From contig JABANP010000763.1 of NCBI GenBank assembly GCA_013115135.1, forward strand, positions 1-18,604: a stretch of 18,604 bases of DNA, given 5' to 3'. How positions within the stretch are numbered: position 1 is the stretch's first letter; each line of letters begins with the position of its first letter. Positions 1-7,291 of the stretch are shown one piece after another. Source of the stretch: Perkinsus olseni. Taxonomy: Eukaryota; Perkinsozoa; Perkinsida; Perkinsidae. Made by a program: the position numbers and the translations under genes. Under the pieces are notes generated by a model, which saw only the letters and a list, made by a program, of their open reading frames with translations, was not told the DNA's origin and made no database searches.

Positions 1-69
1 GAATATGGGCACCTTGCTCAACAGCCGGTTGAACTGCACTCTGAATGAATCGGGAGCTCGGAGATCCCC

Positions 70-246
70 ATGGCCACGATGAGTGTTGAAGTACCTTCAA
101 ATACACTAGCAGGAGGACTCTCTGTGGAGTCTCTCGAGGCACTAGAGGTCGGATGCCCACGGAATGCTGACGAATATTCAATTAGTCAAGGCGAAGCCGA
201 CGTTTCCATCACTCCGAGATTACAACAGCCATGCCCTGTCGGGTAG
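70..246 (+). CDS. Small hypothetical ORF (58 aa), possibly part of a decayed or spliced gene
   Basis: This short frame starts at an ATG in a favourable CCCCATGG context and ends at TAG. Its composition is protein-like (acidic, Ser/Leu/Glu-rich, for example SVESLEALEVG). The same reading frame is also open from base 1 to a TGA at 46-48 (beginning EYGHLAQQPVEL), so the two stretches may be one coding region interrupted by a stop or a small intron. A GTAGAG donor-like site overlaps the 3' end near 242. I recognise no family. The ORF may equally be chance; confidence is low. Confidence 0.25.
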   Translation: MATMSVEVPSNTLAGGLSVESLEALEVGCPRNADEYSISQGEADVSITPRLQQPCPVG

Positions 247-387
247 AGGGGATGCTCATGGCAGTTCACGTCCGCTCGCGAAAGTTCCGGAACTGACGCG
301 TAGTATTATCGATCATTCCACTGGGATGATTCCAGTGTATAGCGAACCGTTTCATCCACCGTTCTACTGCTGTAAAGAGCGAGAAAC

Positions 388-691
388 TACAGTACGCGCA
401 ATCTAAAGAGTCCGTTTTGTGTCACCGGCATAACTTTTTACCTAGTGCTCTAACGGAGCTGAAATTTTTTATGTAGGCTCTCCTAACACTATTATATTGT
501 TTAAATATATGCAAAAATTGAAATGAAAAATGTGCAAAAATTTTTTTTTCTCGAGAATTTGATCCGTGACATATTTAAACAATATAATAGTGTTAGGAGA
601 GCCTACATAAAAAATTTCAGCTCCGTTAGAGCACTAGGTAAAAAGTTATGCCGGTGACACAAAACGGACTCTTTAGATTGCGCGTACTGTA
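388..691. mobile_element. Foldback MITE, Tc1/mariner-like, with TA target-site duplication
   Basis: Two 121-bp arms (388-508 and 571-691) are perfect reverse complements and flank a 62-bp AT-rich spacer containing a T9 run. The symmetry is exact: paired positions always sum to 1079. The outermost TA on each side fits a TA target duplication, leaving an element of exactly 300 bp (390-689) with termini CAGTACGCG...CGCGTACTG. A CAGT terminus next to TA is typical of Tc1/mariner elements. There is no transposase, so this is a non-autonomous hairpin element. The lack of any arm mismatch points to recent insertion or arm homogenisation. Confidence 0.85.
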
Positions 692-756
692 ACTTACGCA
701 CGCGCCCCCTGGACTGCAACGTTGGAACGCCAACTGATCTCCTCAACAGCCCTGCC

Positions 757-976
757 CTACTGATCGATGCCGTAATGCAGCTGTCGAGGTAGCACAGTGC
801 CAGGTGTCCTCCAATGGAGCATCGGCTCCACCCGGTTATTATCCACTGGGTAAGGGTACACCGAGTAACTCGGTGGTGGCTCCGGCAGCTGCATCGGCGG
901 CACCTGATCATCATCAATATCACCAGCGCGTCTATCGGTAGCAGGCTTAGTAAGTGTCCCCAATAAATCCGCACGC
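757..976 (-). CDS. Proline-rich terminal exon, unrecognised product
   Basis: This is a 3' coding exon read on the minus strand. It is open from a good acceptor (...AAATCACCTCCAG, ending at 977) to TAG at 757. It encodes about 72 residues: a basic/acidic stretch (ATDRRAGDIDDDQ), then a proline-rich segment with a PPSY motif (PPxY, a WW-domain ligand type), then VYPYP. No ATG lies near its start, so it must be spliced to something upstream. A GTATAG donor follows CAAG at about 1068, giving an intron of about 90 bp. It may be the last exon of the gene at 1113-1858, or an alternative 3' end, but I could not make the phases join uniquely. The MITE begins about 65 bp beyond the stop. Confidence 0.4.
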
Positions 977-1112
977 CTGGAGGTGATTTTTTCGGCGAAA
1001 AATTTTCGCCCACATATATCAGTAAGCGCTTCAAGAAGGACAGTTTCGTAATCCTCGACTTTATCTATACCTTGTCAAAGTCAAACTCGTATTGGGCGAC
1101 GAGAAACGGAGG

Positions 1113-1858
1113 TTAGTCGAAAGATGCACGTTCCTCAGTAGTGGTTAGAGTGATGTTTGAGCTTTTCGCCGCTGACCAAAATTCGGCGATTGTTGAGCCC
1201 GATAATAAACCCATTCTCCGTGCGTGACGAGCCGACAATGCGACAATTCGTGCCACTGCACGCAGAAACTGGCAAGGGCATCGCCAAACCGGCTCCCTCC
1301 CCCCCTCGGAGACGGACCGAATGGGTATCTTGAGCAACTTGACTATCTCCTCTTACCGTATGGACCTCCGCTCCCAAAACGTATCTTTCGACCAGTTTCC
1401 GCAGATTATCAGCTTCTGCCGCTACATGCTGAGCATGCCTTGCCAATGACATAGTGTGGGAGGCGGCCCTCTGGGTTACTGCTTGGGTTACCTATCACCC
1501 TTACCTCGAAGTGGGCAGCAGAACGATCGAGCGAATCCGTTTCCGCGCGCCACGAAATTCGAGCGAAAGTGGAGATTCATTCTCAGGGAGTTCACTGACC
1601 GGGAACAGCGGAGGGTGCTTACCTTCGCGGCTCCAACGGCGGCTTCACCGGCGACTGCCTTCTGCGTCGGTACAAATGCCAACTCGGGATGCACTAGAAG
1701 CTTGTTATTCTGAAAAGATGATCTTCCGGTCATACCACTCCTTCCGCAACTCACATCAGAAACGAGCAGGTACCTACCTGCCAACTAGCTTGAAGAGCCA
1801 GATCAGCTCCCGGCATGTTGGAGAAGAGGCTCTGTAGCAGTCCGTTGGGCCCAACCAT
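1113..1858 (-). CDS. Hypothetical protein, five exons, about 170 aa
   Basis: This minus-strand gene was reconstructed from splice signals. The exons are 1858-1778, 1709-1623, 1581-1505, 1468-1357 and 1268-1113. The introns are 68, 41, 36 and 88 bp, with donors GTAGGT, GTAAGC, GTAAGG and GTAAGA and AG acceptors; the first acceptor is TTTTCAG. All phases agree and the frame ends at TAA. The start is the ATG at 1858, with an in-frame TGA just upstream. The product has no signal peptide. Its middle is a charged helical segment (AEADNLRKLVERYVLGAEV) and its C-terminal part is basic, then Ser/Thr-rich. I recognise no family. The exon 4-5 junction is the least certain, because exon 4's frame stays open past the proposed donor. 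Confidence 0.5.
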
Positions 1859-2336
1859 GAATGGAGGAAAGCGTCAACACTGCAGAGTAACGGCATCCGG
1901 TCATCTCGGGTTCCCTATCATTCATATTGAAGAATAAACCATCAGCATCGGCAAGCACGACCAACGAGTTCTCTGAACCGGTGTCTCATGATCACCGAGG
2001 TAACTCAGATGATGCGAACCCAAGGGCAATCAAGAAGCCTCCACCGAGTACCAACCAGCATTTCTTTCGATAACAGCCCAAGTACAGAAGGTGCATGATT
2101 AGATCACAAGATAAAATAGAGATTCTTTCTATTTTAGCTGACCATCATGGGAGGGAGGTATTCTCCGCACAGCATAGACTACATCACTATCACAACGACG
2201 CAAGGACGCAACGACGCAACGACGAAAAATCAACTTTGAACACAAAGACATTCCTTAACAGCATTACGTGAATTCACACCACCATCACAGGCAGACGCAC
2301 AGGCGATAAATAGAGTACATCGAATAACATGACATA
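1859..2336. other. Intergenic stretch with a small hairpin and short tandem repeats
   Basis: I see no convincing gene here. It holds a 9-bp-arm hairpin at 2112-2136 (TAAAATAGA / TCTATTTTA, 7-nt loop) and an imperfect tandem run of ACGACGCAA-type units at about 2193-2225. The last ~30 bases (from about 2307) match sequence just downstream of paralogues B and C and are treated as conserved 3' UTR. Confidence 0.5.
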
Positions 2337-3905
2337 CTAGTCGAGAGGGTCGAAAGGGTCATCAACATCTACCAAGGGGAGTACAACTTCCCTTCCCAAT
2401 CCATCAACAGTCTCCTCTCCGAGATGTATCCTCCACATACCACTGTTAATACAAATGTAAATGTTGTCCACCCGAAGTGGACTTATTCGTAGCATTGTTT
2501 CTGCCACGGCCAGCGCAGCCGTCATGTCTTCCTCTGATTGACCTTGAAGGTAGTAACACCCCGGAGACTCGAAGCCACCGATTTGAGAAGGGTAGAGTGG
2601 AGGTGAGCGGATGAATGAAGCATCCGAGTTCGACTCGCAGGTCAGATACACCGGCCCGCACAGCGTCACCAATTTCCCAAGCACAAGAATCGCGCCTTCC
2701 ACTACCACTCTTGCTAACCCTGTTGTCCCCTGCTTAACAAATGGAATCAACCTAGTCTTTGAATAGAGTCTGGCCGCTGCTGGACTAAGCTCGGGGGTCG
2801 AACATCTCGGGCGCAAATCACGAGCCATCGCATTCTCCTGCATCACAGCATCCTCAACAACCTCGACGGCATCCACTCCAGAAGCAGAACTAGAACCACT
2901 AGTGGGCTCCCTTTCGTCGAGCATCATCACATTCCCAATAATCACTCCGCCCTCCTCCTTAGACACAGCATCAAAGCCGCTAGCCACCTGCCCTTCGTCG
3001 TCAACCATCTCTCTGCCGTCAGTTTCCGAAGCAGAGCTCGATCTACTAGTAGGCTCCCTTTCGTCGAGCATCACAACATCATCAACAGCCTCCTGTGTCT
3101 TCGCTGCAGCATTGGAGGCGCCGGCTACTGGCTTCTGGTCGCGTAAACTAGCCTTCTCAACCGTATCCTCATCCCTCGTTTTCCCCTGCGCAGTTGATTG
3201 ATCATTGACTTCAATAAGCCTCTTCTGACGCTCCTGTTCTCCTATTCCCATCGAAACCTTCACCACAAAAGTGCGCCCGCGATTCCCCCTCTGTTTCTCA
3301 GGCAACCCACTGGCTGCAACTCCTTCATTCCGAGGCACCAGCGTCTGTCGACGAGTTTTGATCTCGGCCGGAGCTTTCGGTCGAACTGGATATATTGAAA
3401 CGAACCTGGTGACCTTGTTAAGGTGAACAGGGCAATCAACATGATACACCCGCCCATTTTCATCTTCCCGTGCATCAAGAAAAGCAGTCAGGTTGCCATC
3501 CTTAGTACAGAAGGGTATACGCGCCGGGAATGGCACGGGTTTCCGAATTCCTCCCGGATAAGAGTGTTTCGAGTTAATGTAAAAGCATGTTCCAGAACCC
3601 CTGTCTGTCATAAAGACAGAAGTTGGGTACGCCAGAGCCTTTCCAGAAGCAATATAACGGCTCCGGCCGTTCTCCTGGGTAATGGAGAGAGTAGACACTC
3701 GGCCGGCCTCAGTAGTCTGCTCGAATAAGAGATGAATCCTGGCCATGCCAGGCCAGCAGGCCTTAGTAACCTCAGTAGCTTTACCGACATATAAACCCGG
3801 GGTTAGGTGGATTCCAGCGGAAGCGGCAGCCGGCAGCTCCGCAACCGACACGCTCAGGAGAAGCAGGAGGTGTATCATAGTTCTTATTCTGGAAGTGGTG
3901 AACAT
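2337..3905 (-). CDS. Secreted paralogue A: PGxYxG/CWPDM-domain protein
   Basis: Single-exon frame of 522 aa. It starts at the ATG at 3905, but the second Met (residue 10) directly precedes the hydrophobic core (IHLLLLLSVSV) and may be the true start. A signal peptide is predicted by eye (cleavage near AAASA). Residues 33-165 form one copy of the family domain: PGLYVG, ATEVT, CWPGM, then PFC and DCP. It has four cysteines (50, 107, 133, 158), the fullest set in the cluster. Residues 170-390 are a charged, Ser-rich linker with a repeated 15-residue motif (MLDEREPTS[R/G]SSSAS at 279-293 and 328-342). Residues 391-522 are the family C-terminal domain ending DVDDPFDPLD. Unlike B and C it has no KRKR cluster. 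Function is unknown; a secreted effector or surface role is inference. Confidence 0.85.
   Translation of the reverse strand: MFTTSRIRTMIHLLLLLSVSVAELPAAASAGIHLTPGLYVGKATEVTKACWPGMARIHLLFEQTTEAGRVSTLSITQENGRSRYIASGKALAYPTSVFMTDRGSGTCFYINSKHSYPGGIRKPVPFPARIPFCTKDGNLTAFLDAREDENGRVYHVDCPVHLNKVTRFVSIYPVRPKAPAEIKTRRQTLVPRNEGVAASGLPEKQRGNRGRTFVVKVSMGIGEQERQKRLIEVNDQSTAQGKTRDEDTVEKASLRDQKPVAGASNAAAKTQEAVDDVVMLDEREPTSRSSSASETDGREMVDDEGQVASGFDAVSKEEGGVIIGNVMMLDEREPTSGSSSASGVDAVEVVEDAVMQENAMARDLRPRCSTPELSPAAARLYSKTRLIPFVKQGTTGLARVVVEGAILVLGKLVTLCGPVYLTCESNSDASFIRSPPLYPSQIGGFESPGCYYLQGQSEEDMTAALAVAETMLRISPLRVDNIYICINSGMWRIHLGEETVDGLGREVVLPLVDVDDPFDPLD
2895..3080 (-). repeat. Internal direct repeat in the linker of paralogue A
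   Basis: Two copies of about 45 bp (about 2881-2930 and 3029-3078) share the run CTCCCTTTCGTCGAGCATCA and encode the duplicated Ser/acidic motif. They are spaced about 147 bp apart, so a 49-codon unit has been duplicated in frame. This is consistent with length variation by slippage or unequal crossing-over in a disordered linker. Confidence 0.6.
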
Positions 3906-4247
3906 TCCAAGAAGACATTCGAGAGGCGGAAAATGGGAAATGTCAACTTTTCGAGCGGTTCCGACCCGTCTCGACCCTCAAAGTTGGATAGAGGAACGCC
4001 GCCCGGTTTGCTGTTCCCACATTTCTCACTATGATGATCGTCCGGAGAGAAGCGCTCTGGTTTATGCACTGCGGGAAGAAAGCAACACATGGGAAAGCTA
4101 CACGAGAAGGAAACATCAAAATTCCACAACAAACGCCGTCTCCCCAGCGGAGCGGAGTTTACTGGATTGTCGTTCATCCTCAAAAAACGCACCGCGAGCC
4201 GCGAAACCCCCACTCCAACGACGGGCAATGGACTGTTCCCAATGCGA
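3906..4247. other. Intergenic, between paralogue A and the gene at 4248-5402
   Basis: This is the 5' flank of paralogue A and the 3' flank of the next minus-strand gene. Overlapping ORFs occur on both strands, but none has protein-like composition or splice support. I could not identify a promoter motif. Confidence 0.4.
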
Positions 4248-5402
4248 CTAAATGATGTCTTCGAGATCTCCGACATCACTCTCGTAGACGCCAACCAAAG
4301 CAACTAGCGAGCTACTCTCATCGTTCACATCTGCTGCCGATGTTGATGATGACGCAATCCCTGCATCCAAGTTCACAGAACAGTAAGGAAGACCGTCTCT
4401 CCGTTCAAAGGTCCCCACCCAACCCATAGACTGAAACCCAGAAGCGTACCATTTCGAGGAAAGTCCTCAACGGCAAACAGCCAATCGTCACGAGGTCCCC
4501 ATCAACCCTCCTGAGGGCAGCACTTTTGCGAACCCATTGACCCGATACACAACACACCTCAAGAAAGGATGACGTTAAACATACATCTGTGAAAATGCGA
4601 CACTCTGGAAAGCTCCACTCGAAACCCCAATAAAGATGCTCCCCCTTTTCCCTCCAAGACACGACTTGACCGCTGGGCCCCCACAATTTGTCAAAAGATG
4701 AATTCAGTCGAATATCCCCGACTACGGCGATATGTCCCTCAACAGCTGGTCTTCTGGGCTTCCAGCCACCGCCTTGGTTCTCAACCCTGTCCGCCGATCC
4801 GCGCCTCCGGACGAGGCAGATGCGCCCGGAAAACGAAGATGTCTCTCCATGTCTCCACGCGCTGCTTCCATCGACCCGCCAGCCTTGCTGTTGTTGGGCG
4901 ACAGCTCCTCAAACCGATTGTCGATATCCGTCTGCAAAAATAGAAGCTCCAGGAAAACGGCGTCGACGTCTTCCAGTACGGCCCTGGTAACGGTCCAGAG
5001 GTAAAAATTTTCGAGGCCCATGCGAGAAAAAAACTCACAGGGAAGGTGGCATCTGTTCAACAAATTTTGTTGTTGCTCATAGTCAACGCACCGCGACAAG
5101 AAGTTTAAAGCTCATCTACCTTTCCTTCTACGCTGACTCTCTCTCGGAGGGAATGAGCTATGCACGCATGCACAAGACGATCGACACTTTATGAGTAACA
5201 CAATAATAAATACCCGGCCAAGTTATTCCCTCCCACATTTGAATGAAGATGCTGGTGGTGATATTACCTTTAAATACGCAAAGCCCATCTCGGTAACATT
5301 CAAGAGGCGTTCAAAGTAGTCGTGAAGATCCTGACGAGTCTCCTCTCGCCAAGCTATGACCTCCGCTGTACTGTTCTTCGACAATCTCGCCTCGATGTCC
5401 GC
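4248..5402 (-). CDS. Unrecognised multi-exon gene, 5' end unresolved (at least 244 aa)
   Basis: Minus-strand exons supported by phase agreement are 5402-5268, 5052-5039, 4983-4876, 4786-4492 and 4430-4248 (stop TAG). The introns are 215, 55, about 89 and 61 bp. The donors AAG|GTAATA, CT|GTGAGT and CTC|GTGACG are good. The 4875-4787 intron has a weak GTCGAT donor, and nearby alternatives exist. The first exon starts at acceptor GTGCTCTCAG in phase 0. The product begins with amphipathic helices (RQDLHDYFERLLN, then VFLELLFLQTDIDNRFEEL), continues with a Trp/Gly-rich central part (SGQVVSWREKGEHLYWGFEW) and ends in a Ser/acidic tail. No start codon was found. An upstream exon carrying an in-frame poly-Leu tract (see 5451-5489) would join in phase through a 45-bp intron. 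I know no family match. Confidence 0.5.
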
Positions 5403-5447
5403 CTGAGAGCACTCAACATCTCATCAACGCCCACCCGCCATTTATAC

Positions 5448-5450
<3 letters not shown>

Positions 5451-5489
<39 letters not shown>
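5451..5489. repeat. (CAG)13 / (CTG)13 microsatellite
   Basis: Thirteen uninterrupted CAG units on the plus strand. On the minus strand they read as 13 Leu codons followed by GTG and a donor-like GTATAA. Splicing there (intron 5447-5403, 45 bp) would join in phase 0 to the exon beginning at 5402. If coding, it would give a hydrophobic R-Leu13-Val run resembling a signal anchor. No in-frame ATG precedes it in the visible open stretch, so the coding interpretation is tentative. Confidence 0.9.
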
Positions 5490-5492
<3 letters not shown>

Positions 5493-5611
5493 TCTACTCG
5501 CCGGATGGGGCCGCTGTGCCACGATACAGCAATTCGGCGGTAGGATCGACACGGGAATACCGAGTTGGCGATTGAAGAGGTAAGTTTAGCGGCGGCTCTC
5601 CAATGGGGAGT

Positions 5612-6502
5612 TCAATTCCGCGGATCAATTTCATGATGAGGAGAAACAATTCCGCCAATAAAGACGTCCATTTCGTGAATCAACTTCGAACCAAAACTTT
5701 CGACCTTATTACCTCCTTTCCAACGAACTAATGCCCCAGGAAAGTTTCGATAAAACCAATTCGCGGAACAAGGTATAACGATGAGGTTGACCGCCGACCG
5801 GAAGAGTTTCTCACCCCCTGGGTAGCTATAAGCTTCTCCGTATCTCCACGATGAGCTGCTATAGTAGACGCGGCAGCGATATGCCCGGTGACCACCGACA
5901 GCACCATGACGGTGAAGATTGCAAGGACGACTAATATCGCCAACACTGGTCGTTCTCGGACCGACCGGAGGGCTCTAGAAAACGGGCATGTTAATGATAG
6001 TCGGGATGATGCGGTTACACTACCTTAGAGATCCGGTGATTAGATTCTCATCGGCCTGCAAACCTGAACGTGCAGGGATAGAACCCACGACCAATACACG
6101 GATAACCGAGAGCACTAACCATTCGGCCAAAAAGACACTACCACCAAATGGTCGAGATTGGCCCTCCCGCTCATCCGCTTCATGCTTCGCCAAGAGGGCA
6201 ACTTCTAACTCCGAAACACGCCTGACCAGCTCCTCACTCGAGGACCTCACGCTCTCCAATTCGACCTAGCATCAAGCACGTCTCGCCACGTCACGATTCC
6301 AGGCGATATCAAACACTATCAGCGCCGCTGATTCAGCGGTGAGAGAGTCGTCCCCTCCCCGAGGCGTGAGTTGTAGCCCACATCAAGTGCCAATGCCCCG
6401 CAGTACCGATAGGGACTCATTGTTCGCTACGAGCCTTCTCTGTAGCTCTTCCGACTTTTCCGTCTCTGTGCCTCTTCGGCGTACATGCACGACCAGTGGA
6501 AC
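5612..6502 (-). CDS. Coiled-coil/transmembrane protein, 5'-incomplete (about 222 aa visible)
   Basis: Minus-strand exons are 6502-6407, 6265-6024, 5974-5850 and 5817-5612 (stop TGA). The introns are 141 bp (GTACTG...GCTAG), 49 bp (GTAGTG...TTCTAG, with a CATTAAC branch-like site) and 32 bp (GTGGAG...ACCCAG). All phases agree. The first two exons encode heptad-like charged helix (EKSEELQRRLVANNESL, then SSSEELVRRVSELEVALL). The third encodes a basic stretch, RSVRER, followed by a single transmembrane helix (VLAILVVLAIFTVMVLSVV). The last exon encodes an aromatic/basic domain (NWFYRNFPGALVRWKGGNK). The topology suggests a type II membrane protein with an N-terminal coiled coil. No start codon is visible before the sequence meets the duplicated block at about 6615, so the 5' end may be missing. 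Family unknown. Exon 2 contains the tRNA-like segment at 6065-6136. Confidence 0.45.
6065..6136 (-). other. tRNA-like segment with A-box and B-box (tRNA relic or tRNA-derived repeat)
   Basis: On the minus strand an A-box-like TGGCCGAATGG (6129-6119) and a B-box-like GGTTCTATCCC (6085-6075) each differ at about one position from the pol III consensus. Their starts lie 44 nt apart, the spacing of an intronless tRNA. A T-arm can be folded with two wobbles, but the D and anticodon stems are poor and the acceptor strands do not pair. It is therefore not a functional tRNA. A tRNA-derived repeat or pseudogene is likelier, lying within an otherwise open frame. Confidence 0.3.
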
Positions 6503-6573
6503 TCGGGAGGATGTCGGCTTGGAAAAACGCTCCTACGAGTAACAACAAATCACTCCCGCGTCCCCTAGTCAGC

Positions 6574-7210
6574 TCAAAGGGCGATCAACCAATCGCGGTG
6601 ATGACTCCTGAGCACTGCCGCTACTACTTGGGTCAGAGGGAAATTGGCAGCCGTCATGAGTTGGCAAGACCCGCTGCCTGTGGGGTCCCATTTCCGCCCA
6701 ACCCATTCGCTGAGTTCCTCTAGCGATCGAACTTGCAGCTCGTATGGGCCCTTCCTCGGGTTGCCGAGGACCTGCAGAGGGAGTGGAGGGATAATCCTCA
6801 TCCATCCCAGTCACCTTCACAACCACATGTTTGGTCACATTAGGGCACCCATCGTGCATCTCGGGAATCGACTCGGCTGCTGTTGGACCGAAACCACTCG
6901 GCAGACCCCTCCCATTTGTCAGCCTGCCAGCGATGATGAACCTCTTGGCACGGTAACGGTTTATCGAAGAAGCCCGTCGGCCCTACTTGCCAAGGTCATA
7001 CAGATGGGCTCGGCCATTCCTCTGAATACTGGATGGGGATTGGCGCATGGAAGACAAGAACTGACCAGGACGCTCGGCCACCGTCAGTAGGCTTCTCACA
7101 ATACAGTTTCAATCGCTGAGCCTGGCTGCTGAACCTCCTCCGCATTGGAGACGACTGACGACTCCATCAACACAACAATATATAACCAAGATTAACATCA
7201 TTCTCACCAT
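6574..7210 (-). pseudogene. Companion small secreted-protein gene, copy 1 (exon 1 frame broken)
   Basis: This is the duplicate of the gene at 11934-12566 with the same exon layout. Splice sites of introns 2 (GTATGA...CCAAG) and 3 (GTGACT...CTCTGCAG) and the frames of exons 2-4 are kept, including LEELSEWVGRKWDP in exon 4. Exon 1, from the ATG at 7210, carries a 4-bp insertion and a net 2-bp loss relative to the other copy, so the signal-peptide frame runs into a stop after about 33 codons. Intron 1 is 5 bp longer here. After LTQVV the C-terminus diverges completely from the other copy, because the duplicated block ends there. It may be a pseudogene or use an unseen alternative start. Confidence 0.5.
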
Positions 7211-7290
7211 GGTTATTATTATGATGACCCCTACCGCCCCTTCGGAACATCGGAGAGGTGATAAATAGAATACATCGAATAACATGACAC
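6615..7290. repeat. Segmental duplication, copy 1 of the companion-gene block
   Basis: This block aligns with 11978-12650 at high identity with scattered substitutions and a few small indels. It runs directly into the homologous 3' ends of paralogues B and C. The left edge is sharp: sequences are unrelated just outside CTGCC[G/A]CTACTACTTG. The offset between copies is about 5.36 kb. Together with the adjacent large genes it defines a duplicated two-gene unit. Confidence 0.8.
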
Positions 7291-7291
7291 A

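Noticed and set aside
603..1034. 143-aa minus-strand ORF
   Set aside because: It runs from a TTG through the proline-rich exon in another frame and into the MITE arm. Composition is not protein-like.
3745..4251. 168-aa plus-strand ORF
   Set aside because: Its first part is antisense to the signal-peptide end of paralogue A and the rest is low-quality composition. No homologous frame is seen upstream of B or C.
5322..5543. Plus-strand ORF with a poly-Gln tract
   Set aside because: The Gln run is simply the CAG repeat. The minus strand across 5268-5402 has a phase-consistent exon with much better composition.
5728..5946. Reading the TM exon as a stand-alone 72-aa membrane protein
   Set aside because: Its start would be GTG, and the exon joins in phase on both sides through 49-bp and 32-bp introns, so it is better read as an internal exon.
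6644..7090. 148-aa plus-strand ORF, with a related 156-aa ORF at 12007-12477
   Set aside because: It is open in both duplicates, but it lies antisense to the spliced companion gene, has Ser/Pro/His-rich shadow composition and no splice or signal features. Recent duplication alone explains the shared openness.
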